Part shown: in pieces, positions 41,579 through 50,403 of the stretch
Layout: each line of letters starts with the position of its first letter
Position numbering within the stretch: position 1 is the stretch's first letter
NCBI GenBank assembly: GCA_023150555.1
Contig: JAKLKQ010000003.1
Location: 62,001-126,000 of the forward strand
Direction of reading: 5' to 3'
Source of the DNA: Planctomycetota bacterium
GTDB taxonomy: Bacteria; Planctomycetota; SZUA-567; H5-PLA8
Length of the DNA: 64,000 nucleotides
Made by a program: the position numbers and the translations under genes
The notes under the pieces: model-generated
What the model was told of the DNA's origin: nothing
Seen by the model: only the letters and a program-made list of their open reading frames with translations
Database searches by the model: none

Positions 41579-44167
41579 TTACTTGCGCCCAAAGATGCCA
41601 AAGAGGCCCGACTTCTTGGGCGGCTTGCCGGGGCGGCCGGCGCGCTCGCTCTTGCGTCCCGGCGGCGCGGCGGGAGCTTCCTTCTTGGCCTGAGCCTTCG
41701 GCTCTGACTCGGGCGCCTCCTCCTCTTCAACGTCCTCCTCTACGGCATCGTCGGCTTCGACTTCCTCGAGCGTGTCCGCCTTCGCGAAGGCCTCGGCGGG
41801 AATCTGCTCCGGCTCGGCTTCCCCTTCAACCTTCTCATCCTCATCTTCGACTTCATCGAGGACCAGGCTGGACTCGCCGGCGGTGAGGACTTCCTCCTCA
41901 TCCTCGCCCGCTTCCTCCACATCCGCTGAGGCCCCTGGTTCGGGCTCCGGCGCGGGCGCTTTGGCCTTGGCGAAGCTCTCAGGAATTTCGGCGGGCTCCT
42001 CCACTTCGTCCACAGCTTCCGGTTCGGGTTCGGGTTCGGGCTCGGGCACTGCTTCTACTTCGGCGACTGCGCCGGGCTGCGCGAGCGCGCCCTTGATGCG
42101 GTCGGCGATCGCATCGCCCTGCTTCTGTACGGTAGCCTGGCCTTCGGAAGCCGCGGCCTCCCACTGCTCGGACTTCTCGAGCGCTTCCTGCAGGCGCTTT
42201 ACCGTGCTGCGAGCCTTGTTGATGATGTCGCTGTACTGTGCGTGGCTGGCGGCAACGAAGCGGCGCTGCTCGTCGCTGAGGCCCTCCAGGTTCGCGGCGG
42301 TCTTCTCGGTGACCTCGGCGAGCTGCGTCTTGAGCCTCATCGCCTGCACGCGGTGGGCCTCGGCCTCCTTTGCGGCCTTGGCGCGCGCGGACTCGAGCTT
42401 CTGCTTCGCCTCGGACTCGCTCTTCAGGCGCGCTTCCAGCTCGGCAACGCGTCCCTCCAGTTCGCTGCGCGTGCCGGCCAGTTTCTCGCGAGCGGCCTGC
42501 GCGCCTTCCAACTCCTTGTTGGCGCTGGCCAGCTGCGTCTCCAGCTGCGCGATCTTGGCTTCCTTCTCGCTAACGGTGTCGGCCAGCTCATCCTTCTCGA
42601 TGCGCGCGGCCTTCTTGGCCTCGTCGGCGATCTTGAGCTTGGTCTCCAGGTCGGCGATCCTGCCTTCCAGTTCGTCGCGAAGCTGGACGAGTTCCTTCTC
42701 CTTGCGGCTGGCCTCGGCCTTGGCGCCGCGTTCGCTGCCCAGGCGGCGTTCGAGTTCGGCGACCTTGGCTTCGAGTTCGTTGCGCTCGTGCTGCAGTTCG
42801 TCGCGCTTCTGCGTGGCGGACTCGAGGTGCTGCTTGACGCTGGCGAGGTTGGCCTCGATGCCTGCCAGCTTGGCCTCAGCGTTGCGGCGCGCGTCGGCGA
42901 CCTCGTTGCGCTCCTTGCGCGCCTGCTGCTGGGCGGCAGTCTCGCTGGCCAGGCGCTGGGCCAGCTCGCTGACCTTGGCTTCCAGGTTGGCGCGTTCGGC
43001 CTGGATCTCGTCGCGCTCGACGCGCACGCCGTCCTCGCGTTCGGCAGCAGCCTTCAGGCGGGATTCGAGCTGCGTCACGGCGGCACCGAGGTCGTTGCGG
43101 GCCTTGGCGAGTTCGTCGCGTTCAATGGCCAGAGCACGGCGGGCTTCGGTCTCGACGCTGACCTTCTGTTCCAGCTCGGCGACGCGGCCTTCCAGCTCGC
43201 CCTGCGTCTGGCCCAGGGCCTCGGCCTTGTGGCGGGCGTCCTCGAGTTCGCGGCGGTCGGACTCGCCCTGCTTCTCGAGCTTGGCGAGCTGGCTCTTGAG
43301 TTCGCGGTTCTCCTCGGTGATCTCGTCGGTCTGCTTCGGCGCGGCCTCGTACTCCTTGATGCGCGCGTCGCGTTCGGCGAGCTGCCCGTCGAGTTCGTCG
43401 CGGGTCTTGCGCAGCGTCTCGTGTTCCTTGCGAAGCCCTTCGCGCTCCTCGCGCTCCTTCTTCAGGCGAGCGTCGAGTTCGGCGAGCTTGCCTTCAAGGC
43501 CCTGGCGCGCCACTTCCAGCTTCGCGCGCTGGTCGGCGGCAGTCTTCTCTCGTTCCTCGCCCGCGGTCACGCGCTGCTTCAAGTCGGCGGCGGCGCGTTC
43601 GGCTTCCTTCACGGCGGCGGCCAGCTTGTCGCGCTCGGCCTGCGCGGCCTCGCGTTCGGCGCGCGCTTCCTTGAGCCCGGAGGCCATCTCCTTGATGGTG
43701 TTCTGGAGTTCTTCCTGCGCGCCGGTGTCGACAGCGGGGGCTTCCTGGCTGCGTTTGCTGCTGTCGAGCAGGCTCTGGAGTTCGGCGATCTCGCCCTGCA
43801 ACTGCTGGTTGGCGGCGTTGAGTTTGTCGCGCTCGGCCTGCGCCTGCTTCGTCGTCTGGCGCTCGGCCATCCAGCGCACGTTTAAATCCTCGAGTTCCTT
43901 CTCGAGGCGCCGGAACTTATCGGCCTTCTCTTCTTCGCTGAGTTCAACGAAACTGCGCGGCTTCTCGAGGTTGTTCAGGTCGAGGTCCATCTCTTCGACG
44001 GTGAACGATCCGGAATCCTGCGGCGTGGCGGGTTTGGGCTTGGGCGGAGGCGCCGATTGGTCGATGACGCCGTGGCAGTGCGGACATTTGATCTTCTTGT
44101 GCTTGGGATCGGACTTGAGCTTGGTGCCGCAACTCGGACAAGCGATAACCGTACCCGCTTCGGCCAT
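41579..44167 (-). CDS. Long coiled-coil protein with N-terminal zinc ribbon and acidic C-terminus
   Basis: 862 residues, GGGGGGAG before the ATG. A small zinc ribbon opens the protein: Cys10-x2-Cys13 and Cys28-x2-Cys31 (CPSC, CPHC). A Pro/Lys linker follows, then from about residue 75 to 680 an almost unbroken coiled coil of Glu/Lys/Arg/Ala-rich heptads with recurring ELEGRVAELE-type units (about 40-residue periodicity). The last 180 residues are strongly acidic (EPEPEPEPEA, VEEDVEEEEAPE). They end in a basic patch and KKSGLFGIFGRK. No signal peptide or membrane helix. It looks like a cytoplasmic scaffold or cytoskeletal element; bacterial proteins of this design are usually structural. Function unknown. 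It is divergent from the CBM9-like gene. Confidence 0.75.
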   Translation of the reverse strand: MAEAGTVIACPSCGTKLKSDPKHKKIKCPHCHGVIDQSAPPPKPKPATPQDSGSFTVEEMDLDLNNLEKPRSFVELSEEEKADKFRRLEKELEDLNVRWMAERQTTKQAQAERDKLNAANQQLQGEIAELQSLLDSSKRSQEAPAVDTGAQEELQNTIKEMASGLKEARAEREAAQAERDKLAAAVKEAERAAADLKQRVTAGEEREKTAADQRAKLEVARQGLEGKLAELDARLKKEREEREGLRKEHETLRKTRDELDGQLAERDARIKEYEAAPKQTDEITEENRELKSQLAKLEKQGESDRRELEDARHKAEALGQTQGELEGRVAELEQKVSVETEARRALAIERDELAKARNDLGAAVTQLESRLKAAAEREDGVRVERDEIQAERANLEAKVSELAQRLASETAAQQQARKERNEVADARRNAEAKLAGIEANLASVKQHLESATQKRDELQHERNELEAKVAELERRLGSERGAKAEASRKEKELVQLRDELEGRIADLETKLKIADEAKKAARIEKDELADTVSEKEAKIAQLETQLASANKELEGAQAAREKLAGTRSELEGRVAELEARLKSESEAKQKLESARAKAAKEAEAHRVQAMRLKTQLAEVTEKTAANLEGLSDEQRRFVAASHAQYSDIINKARSTVKRLQEALEKSEQWEAAASEGQATVQKQGDAIADRIKGALAQPGAVAEVEAVPEPEPEPEPEAVDEVEEPAEIPESFAKAKAPAPEPEPGASADVEEAGEDEEEVLTAGESSLVLDEVEDEDEKVEGEAEPEQIPAEAFAKADTLEEVEADDAVEEDVEEEEAPESEPKAQAKKEAPAAPPGRKSERAGRPGKPPKKSGLFGIFGRK

Positions 44168-44261
44168 GGTGAATCTCCCCCCATATTCAGATGTCGATGT
44201 ACCCCGACCCGTTCGAGGCTACGGCGAGCGCGCGCGGGTGTACAGCCCTATTCGAACGGCG

Positions 44262-44271
44262 CTGTGCACAG
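44262..44271. promoter_or_regulatory. Palindrome ctgtgcacag in a divergent promoter region
   Basis: A perfect 10-base inverted repeat in the 206-base gap between the divergent genes at 44167 (-) and 44374 (+). It could be an operator. No clear -35/-10 pair is seen around it. Confidence 0.25.
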
Positions 44272-44373
44272 GTGCTTTACTGGCGGCTGCTCCGCGCTAT
44301 GGTGCCGTATTGAAGGCCCGGCGCGGAGCGCTCCCCGCCGCGAGCCCGATCACGCGCCCGGGAGACCAAGGGT

Positions 44374-45216
44374 ATGAACACGATCGCGAAGACGATATGG
44401 ATGGCCGGCCTGTGCTTGGTCCTTGCAGCGGCGTTTGCGCACGCCGAGGAAGGCGCCGAGCCCAAGAAGCCCGCGGGCCCCGCGTACAAGGGCAGACCCG
44501 CCGTGCAGATTCCGCTACTGGCCGACGCCGACGCGCCCAAACTGGAAGGGAAACTCGACGACGCGTTCCTCAAGAAGGCCGCCCGCGTCGACCTGGGACT
44601 GAACGACGGCACCGCCAAGGCGCCCACGAATAAGACCGAAGCGTGGCTCGCCAGCACGAAGGACACGCTCTACGTCGCCGTGCGCTGCCACGAGAAGGAT
44701 ATCGCCAACCTCGTCGGCGAGAAGGTCGAACGCGACGGCGAGATCTGGAGCCACGACGAGATCGAACTCTTCGTCAAGATCGGCGAGGAACCCGACGCCT
44801 ACCACCAGATCGGCGTCAACGCCGCTGGCTCGCTGTTCGACACCTACGACCAGCAGAACGGCTGGAACGGCGAAGGCATCAAGAGCGCCGTGGCCAAGGA
44901 GGAGAAGGCCTGGACCGCGCTGCTGGCCGTGCCCTTCAAGGATCTGCGGCAGCCGGAGAAGAAGGAGGAACTCGCGACCGGCTGGCGCCTAAACGTCACG
45001 CGCATGCGCCCCGCGCACAAGGACGAACCCGCAGACGAGAACGGCGACCCGATCTCCGAGGAGAGCGCCTGGTCCCCGACGATGGCCCGCACCAGCCACG
45101 TGCCCGAGATGTTCGGCTACGCGTTCGTCGAGGCCTTCGGCGGCAAGCTGCCGGAAGCCAAACCCGCCGAAGCAAAGCCCGAAGCCCCCGCGCCGGCCGA
45201 GGCGAAGACGGAGTAA
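44374..45216 (+). CDS. Secreted carbohydrate-binding family 9-like protein
   Basis: 280 residues. Signal peptide about 1-24 (ending AHAEE). Residues about 45-250 form a CBM9-like beta sandwich: LEGKLDDAFLKKAARVDL, TKDTLYVAVRCHEKD, SHDEIELFVKIGEEPDAYHQIGVNA, WTALLAVPFKDL, WRLNVTRMRP. Such domains bind reducing ends of glycans or serve as stand-alone envelope proteins. The C-terminus is a low-complexity Ala/Pro/Glu/Lys tail. Its stop (45214-45216) directly abuts the stop of the third propeller gene on the other strand, leaving no space for a terminator. Confidence 0.75.
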   Translation: MNTIAKTIWMAGLCLVLAAAFAHAEEGAEPKKPAGPAYKGRPAVQIPLLADADAPKLEGKLDDAFLKKAARVDLGLNDGTAKAPTNKTEAWLASTKDTLYVAVRCHEKDIANLVGEKVERDGEIWSHDEIELFVKIGEEPDAYHQIGVNAAGSLFDTYDQQNGWNGEGIKSAVAKEEKAWTALLAVPFKDLRQPEKKEELATGWRLNVTRMRPAHKDEPADENGDPISEESAWSPTMARTSHVPEMFGYAFVEAFGGKLPEAKPAEAKPEAPAPAEAKTE

Positions 45217-48132
45217 CTACTCCTTCGGCTGTTCGTCGGGGACGTTCTTAAGCGCCACCTTCTCGGCGGCGTGGTAGCTCAGCTTGACGCTCAGCACGCG
45301 CCCATTGCCCGGGTCGGCGATGAAGAGGCGCCGGTCGGTGTGCGACGCGACGAACGATGCGTGGAAGAGCGAGACCTCGTCGCCGCCAGTCGAGCGCGGA
45401 TTGGGGTTCTGCTCGCTGGGAATCACCGGCTTGCCCTCGTCGATATTGCCGTAGCGGCCGATGCGCGTGACCAAGTTGCCGGCGGTATCCAGCACCGCGA
45501 CGCTGTAGTGGCGGATCTCCGGCGCGAAGCTGCGGCCCAGAAGATCCAGCGTGAAGCGCGAATTCCAGCAGCAGCACGACGGCGCGGGCTGGTTGGTGCC
45601 CGCGAAGCCCACGCCGCCATAAAGCCACTCGGCGCCCTCGATCCACGCCGTGCCGCCGGAACCCAGGTGCCCAGAGACGTCGGGGGGCCGCTTCGGTGTC
45701 ACGTCCGGCGAGATCGGCACAGGAATCTTGTTGCTGTCGGAGACAACCTTGGCCTTGCCCGGGCGGACCTTGATCAGCGTCTCGGTGACGTCGTTCTGCG
45801 GCGTGTCGTACTTCTTCCCATTCACGAGCATGGTCGAACCGGCCATCACGTAGAGGTTGCGTTCAAGGTCCAGGCCCAGGCCGTCCAGGTGCCCGATCCC
45901 GGGGAAGGCGTCCTCGGCGATCAGTTCGCCGTGGCGGTTGAAGACGTGCAATTCGCCCCAGCGGTAGCGCCCGGGGTAAAGCTTCGGCGTGTAGGGCTTG
46001 CCCTCGGCGACCTGCAGGCGGTACTTGGCACCCTCGCGGCTCTCCGAAGCGGCCCCGTTGTAGGTGCTGACGGCCAGCTCGCCCTTGGCGTTGACGGCAA
46101 TGCCTCCGAGGTGCCAGAAGGGGTTGCTGCGGCGGCCCGGCACGCGCAGCACGCCGACGCTCTGGATCGCGCGCCCGCCGCTGGTGCCTTTGAACATCGT
46201 GCCCTCGTGTTCCTCGCCGTAGTCCCAGGGGATCTCGCGCCAAGTGCGCCCGTCGCAGCGCAGGATGCCCTGATCGACGCGCAGGTACGCGAGGCCCTGC
46301 GTGTCGAAGCAGAGGTCCTCGATGTGGCACGGCAGCTCGATAATCTTCGCCTTGCCGGATTCGGGATCGACCTCGGTCACACGGCAGAGGTTCTTATCGG
46401 TTCCGTTTTCCTGTTCGACCATGTACAGGCGGCCGTTAGCGGGGTTGACGGCCATGCGCTGGCGCGAGAACGGCGGCGGGTTCAGCAGCGGAACGGCCTT
46501 CTTCGCCTCGGCGCCGGTGTCGCGCTTGAGCGCCAGCTTCTTACCATTCAGCGTGTACAGCTTGATGCCGGCCTTCTCGTAGTCGATGCCTCTCTGGCTG
46601 GGCGAGCACGGGATGACCCACACCGTCGTCTCGCCGGCCCAGAAGTCCAACTCCACCGCGGTCAGGCGTCCCTTCTCCATATGGCTGTTGCCGCTGAAAT
46701 TGATGTCGTTGCGATGGTACGGGTATTCCTCGAACGGCAGGTCGTATTGCGCAACCTTGCCGGGGCTGTCGAGCGTCCCGTACTGCACCAGCACCGGAGG
46801 CACGGGCACCTTCGACTTGCCAATGCGCTTTAGGTACTCGTCCCACTCGGCGCCGTTGAGGAACCACGACCCGACCCAGATCTCCTGCGTTTTCGGATGC
46901 ACCCAGATGCGCGCGGGCTTAAAGGCCTCCACCGACTTCACCAGCGCGCCGTCTTCGGCGTAAACCTGGATGCGGTCGTTAAAGTAGTCGGCGACGTACA
47001 CGCGGCCCTTCGCGTCGACGGCCAGCGCGCAGGGGCGGCTGAGCTTGTCGGGCTCGGGGCCGGCGAGCTTCTGCTTGCGCTCGTTGACGAAGGCGCCCTT
47101 CCACAACACAGGCGGTTCGTCCTTGCCGTATTCCATGCGCGCGACGCCGTTCAGTCCGTCGCGGTGCCACGCGTAGCTCCAGTAGTAGCCGGCAATGTAC
47201 AGGTACTTGCCGTCGGGGCTGAAGGCCATCGCTCGCGGCGGCACGTCGTAAATGCCCCCCTTGAACTCGTGGATCGTGCCCAGCGCGACCTGCTGTTTCA
47301 CCTCTGGTCCGTCGAAAGGCAATCCGCCGCTGCTGCCGTCCAGGTGCAGGCGGTTGAGTTCGTTCATCGCCAGCGCGATCTGCCCGCCGGGGCCGACGGC
47401 CAGCGCCGTCGCGGCCTGCCCGCGCCCGAAGATGTCCGACTGGCTGCCGCTGGTGCCCGCGTTCAGCAGGGTCGCCTGCACGAAGCCCGATGTGAGCGGC
47501 AGCTTCTTGCCGTCCTGCGGGAAGGTGTGCCACTTCAGGCCCTGCACGCTCTCGGCGGTGGACGCGGCGAAGGGATGAATGGTGCGCTTGTAGTTTCCGT
47601 CGTGATCGAAGAGGCGCAGGTGATCGATGCCCTCGCCGTCGAAGACCAGCACGCCCTCCGAACAGGCGCGCATCAGAGGCGTGTCGCCGCCGATGCGGCG
47701 GTACGGCGACCAGAGAATGTCTCGTTCGAAACGCGGCTCCAGGCCCAAGCCGACGCGCACGACCATGGCCTCGATGTTGTCCACGTACTTGCCCGTATCG
47801 TCCTTGCCGTCCCAGACCACCGTCTGCGCCAGGGTCTTCGCCTGGAAGGGCGCGGGCGCGTTCTCGCCCAGCACGCCGTAGCCCAGATGCCGCACGACGG
47901 TCCCGTCCGGATCCTCTACCGTCACCACCGCATCGCAGGCCGCCTGCGCTGTGAAGCGGATCTCGATGCGGTCGCCGCGGCGCGTGACCTTGGGCGCCTC
48001 GGCGAAGGCGTACGTCTCGGCGCGCTTGATCTTGAAGACGTCGGCCTGTTCGGCCCGCACGCCCGACGCGAACATCGCGGCGGCGGCGAGCGACAGCATG
48101 AGCATCCGGCGGCGGTTCGGTGCGCGGCGCAT
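45217..48132 (-). CDS. Secreted beta-propeller (NHL/SMP-30-like) protein, paralogue 3 of 3
   Basis: 971 residues from ATG at 48132, chosen because GGAGG lies seven bases upstream; in-frame ATGs at 48156 and 48177 have no such site. Signal peptide about 1-27 (ending GVRAEQ). Architecture as in the other two: a sandwich with VTVEDPDGTVVRHLGYGVLG and VVWDGKDDTGKYVDN, then propeller blades (AFSPDGKYLYIAGYYW, VDAKGRVYVADYFNDRIQVY, LFIADPGNGRVLSVKLSYH). The AVLDTAGNLVTRIGRYGN strand is shared almost verbatim with paralogue 2. The regulator gene ends 48 bases upstream on the same strand, so it probably lies in a two-gene operon. It is the most diverged of the three. Confidence 0.72.
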   Translation of the reverse strand: MRRAPNRRRMLMLSLAAAAMFASGVRAEQADVFKIKRAETYAFAEAPKVTRRGDRIEIRFTAQAACDAVVTVEDPDGTVVRHLGYGVLGENAPAPFQAKTLAQTVVWDGKDDTGKYVDNIEAMVVRVGLGLEPRFERDILWSPYRRIGGDTPLMRACSEGVLVFDGEGIDHLRLFDHDGNYKRTIHPFAASTAESVQGLKWHTFPQDGKKLPLTSGFVQATLLNAGTSGSQSDIFGRGQAATALAVGPGGQIALAMNELNRLHLDGSSGGLPFDGPEVKQQVALGTIHEFKGGIYDVPPRAMAFSPDGKYLYIAGYYWSYAWHRDGLNGVARMEYGKDEPPVLWKGAFVNERKQKLAGPEPDKLSRPCALAVDAKGRVYVADYFNDRIQVYAEDGALVKSVEAFKPARIWVHPKTQEIWVGSWFLNGAEWDEYLKRIGKSKVPVPPVLVQYGTLDSPGKVAQYDLPFEEYPYHRNDINFSGNSHMEKGRLTAVELDFWAGETTVWVIPCSPSQRGIDYEKAGIKLYTLNGKKLALKRDTGAEAKKAVPLLNPPPFSRQRMAVNPANGRLYMVEQENGTDKNLCRVTEVDPESGKAKIIELPCHIEDLCFDTQGLAYLRVDQGILRCDGRTWREIPWDYGEEHEGTMFKGTSGGRAIQSVGVLRVPGRRSNPFWHLGGIAVNAKGELAVSTYNGAASESREGAKYRLQVAEGKPYTPKLYPGRYRWGELHVFNRHGELIAEDAFPGIGHLDGLGLDLERNLYVMAGSTMLVNGKKYDTPQNDVTETLIKVRPGKAKVVSDSNKIPVPISPDVTPKRPPDVSGHLGSGGTAWIEGAEWLYGGVGFAGTNQPAPSCCCWNSRFTLDLLGRSFAPEIRHYSVAVLDTAGNLVTRIGRYGNIDEGKPVIPSEQNPNPRSTGGDEVSLFHASFVASHTDRRLFIADPGNGRVLSVKLSYHAAEKVALKNVPDEQPKE

Positions 48133-48179
48133 GGCGGGGCCTCCGTAGACGTTCATGGCGGGATTCCTCGTCTTCATGT

Positions 48180-49451
48180 TTACGCTTTTGTCGCGAGCGC
48201 ACGCCGCGGTGCGGCGGGCTGAAGCTGCATCGGCACGCCGACGCGGATGTAGGGCCGGCCGGGCTGCAGGAGGCGCGAGACCGCCAGCGACGCCGCCACC
48301 GCGCCCATCTGGTGCGCGTCGGCCAGCACCGGCAGAAGGCGGTCCTTGTCCTCGCCTTCGATCTCTTGCGGAATGCCGGTGCCCGCGCCCCACAGGACCT
48401 CGCCGTGCGCCGTGAAGCTGCGCACGATGTCGCGCGCCTGGCCCAGACCGTGCGCGATCACGGCTTCAGGCCGTTCGGACGCCGGGCGTTTCAGGATTTC
48501 CTCGGCCAGGGCCTTGCATGCCGGCGCCTCGGAACGGCAGAAGTGCAGCCAGTCGTCCTGGACGGGCAGGCCGCATTCGTGCATGGCCTGGCGCCAGGCG
48601 TTCATGCGCAGATAGCTGTCGGGGTCAACGCGCATGCGTGTGCGCACGTAGGCGACCCACTCGTCGTGGTCCATGCCCGGCGACGGCGCGGGCACGTAAA
48701 GATTGCAGCCGACGAAATGGATCCGGCGCAAGCCCTTCGCGGCCAAGTGCAGTACCGCTGCACGGTAGCCGTGCAGCGGGTCGAAGAAGACCTGGTCGGC
48801 CGCGCCAGCCAGCTTCTCGCTGACGTAGTCGACGATCACCACCGGCCGGCCGGACTTCACCAGCACCTGCAGCCAGTCGTCCTCGATAATGCTCAGGGCC
48901 AGCACCGCGTCGTAGGCGTCGAAGTCGATCTCGGCCAGGTTGGGCCGCCGCTCGTAGGACTGCCAGCTCTCGCCGACGCATTCGAAGGAAACCGCGCCGT
49001 CCGGCGACCCGCAGAACGCGCGGGTGTTCTCGCGTTCGCCGACTTTGCGGAATTCCGGGGTGCGCCCGGGCATGCCCAGCTCCGCGAGCATCCCGGCGGC
49101 GACGCGGCCGAGCATGCGCTCGCGATACCGCCGCTCGTTCAGCGCGTCGTGGTACAGCAGCGCGACGCGCAGGCGCTTGCCCGGAGGCAGCGGACCGGCG
49201 CGGCGCTCGCTGACGTACGTGCCGCTGCCGCGGCGGCGCACGATCAGGCCTTCGCCGACGAGATCCTGCAGCGCGCGGCGCACGGTGAGATGGTTCACGC
49301 GCATGGTCTTCGCGAGTTCGTTCTGCGAAGGCAGGCGCAGTCCCGGCGTGTACACGCCCTCGGCGATCTGCGTGCGGATGGCCTCCCGCACGCGCGCGAA
49401 CTTGGGCATGCGCAGGACGGCCTTCGGCGTGTGGGCGTTCTCGCTCACCAT
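48180..49451 (-). CDS. GntR-type winged-helix regulator with LacI/periplasmic-binding sensor
   Basis: 423 residues from ATG at 49451; ATG at 49409 is an alternative. A frame extension to 49553 runs through AT-rich non-coding sequence and is rejected. Residues about 16-80 are a GntR helix-turn-helix (REAIRTQIAEGVYTPGLRLP, NHLTVRRALQDLVGEGLIVR, RRGSGTYV). The rest is a LacI-like sugar-sensing domain (AVLALSIIEDDWL, RPVVIVDYV, AAKGLRRIHFVGC, RPEAVIAHGLG). Such proteins of the AraR type repress sugar genes until a ligand binds. It precedes the third propeller gene and probably controls it. TACACCGG at 49461-49468 just upstream of its start may be its own operator. Confidence 0.85.
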   Translation of the reverse strand: MVSENAHTPKAVLRMPKFARVREAIRTQIAEGVYTPGLRLPSQNELAKTMRVNHLTVRRALQDLVGEGLIVRRRGSGTYVSERRAGPLPPGKRLRVALLYHDALNERRYRERMLGRVAAGMLAELGMPGRTPEFRKVGERENTRAFCGSPDGAVSFECVGESWQSYERRPNLAEIDFDAYDAVLALSIIEDDWLQVLVKSGRPVVIVDYVSEKLAGAADQVFFDPLHGYRAAVLHLAAKGLRRIHFVGCNLYVPAPSPGMDHDEWVAYVRTRMRVDPDSYLRMNAWRQAMHECGLPVQDDWLHFCRSEAPACKALAEEILKRPASERPEAVIAHGLGQARDIVRSFTAHGEVLWGAGTGIPQEIEGEDKDRLLPVLADAHQMGAVAASLAVSRLLQPGRPYIRVGVPMQLQPAAPRRALATKA

Positions 49452-49619
49452 GCTGCCGCATACACCGGGATGGCGCGGAATTACAAAGTTAGATATCTTA
49501 ATTATGTAAATATAACTACTTTTAATAAATATAGTTACAGTTGTATATATCAAAAGTTGTGTTTCATATATGCATTATATTAGGTCGCCCAAAGACAGGT
49601 CTGCGCAGTATGTGTGCGG
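49452..49619. promoter_or_regulatory. AT-rich regulatory region with inverted repeats
   Basis: 168 bases, very AT-rich from 49490 to 49580 against a GC-rich background. It contains TACACCGG (49461-49468) and an inverted repeat taacta (49513-49518) / tagtta (49532-49537) with a 13-base spacer. The promoter of the regulator/propeller operon is expected here. The ABC transporter genes downstream on the map end at 49620 on the same strand. Confidence 0.45.
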
Positions 49620-50387
49620 CTACGCGAGCGCCTCGGGTCCGACGGCCTTGGCCGCGTCCTGCTTGTAGGCCTGAACCACTTGCTCGGGCGCACCGTCCAT
49701 GACGATCTCGCCCTTGCGCAGCCAGATCATTCGGTTGCAAACCTTCTGGACCAGTTCGGTATCGTGGGAGACCTGGACGACGATCTTGGTGCGGTCAAGC
49801 AGGTTGTTCATGCGCTCGATGGCGCGGTGCTTGAAGGTGATGTCGCCGCCGCCAAAAACCTCGTCGAGGACCAGAATGTCGGCATCGGCCTCGGTGGCGG
49901 TGGTAAAGGCCAGGCGCACACCCATGCCGCGCGAGTAGTACTTGATCGGCAGATGCGCGAACTCCTCCAGCTCGGCAAACCGGAAGATGCCGGGCGCCTT
50001 GGCGCGAATCTCCGCGATGGTGAAGCCCAGGATCGTACCGGCCACCTGCACGTTCTCCATGCCGGTCAATTCGGGGTTGAAGCCCACGCCGATCTGGAAG
50101 AGCGGCACGATCTTGCCTGACACCTCGACGGTGCCTTCGGTCGGCGTGTAGATGCCGGCAATGACGCGCGCGAGCGTCGATTTGCCGGCGCCGTTGTGGC
50201 CCACGATGCCCAGGCGCTCGCCTTCCTTGATCTCCAGGTTGATGCCGCGCAACGCGGTGACGGTGGTCTCCTTGCGCTGCCGCCGGCGCAGCGCCCAGTT
50301 GATGGCGCTCTCTTTCAGCGAGCCGGTCTGCCAGATCTGGCGCGGGAAGGTCAGGCCGACGTTGCTCAGCTTCACATGGATGCTCAT
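49620..50387 (-). CDS. Polysaccharide-export ABC transporter ATP-binding subunit (Wzt/TagH type)
   Basis: 255 residues. Walker A GHNGAGKST (63-71), signature YSRGMGVRLAF (151-161; the usual LSGG is replaced, as in Wzt/TagH proteins), Walker B ILVLDEVFGGGD (171-182), and H-loop VSHDTE. The extended N-terminus with WALRRRQRKETTVTALRGIN is typical of O-antigen, teichoic-acid or capsule exporters. There is no C-terminal carbohydrate-binding domain, so it is the short form. With the permease encoded 16 bases upstream it should export a lipid-linked polysaccharide across the inner membrane. No glycosyltransferase genes lie next to it. Confidence 0.92.
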   Translation of the reverse strand: MSIHVKLSNVGLTFPRQIWQTGSLKESAINWALRRRQRKETTVTALRGINLEIKEGERLGIVGHNGAGKSTLARVIAGIYTPTEGTVEVSGKIVPLFQIGVGFNPELTGMENVQVAGTILGFTIAEIRAKAPGIFRFAELEEFAHLPIKYYSRGMGVRLAFTTATEADADILVLDEVFGGGDITFKHRAIERMNNLLDRTKIVVQVSHDTELVQKVCNRMIWLRKGEIVMDGAPEQVVQAYKQDAAKAVGPEALA

Positions 50388-50403
50388 CGCGCGTTCCCGC
50401 TCT

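Noticed and set aside
49452-49553. AT-rich N-terminal extension of the GntR-type regulator
   Set aside because: Codon use and composition are non-coding and the HTH already starts normally after Met at 49451.
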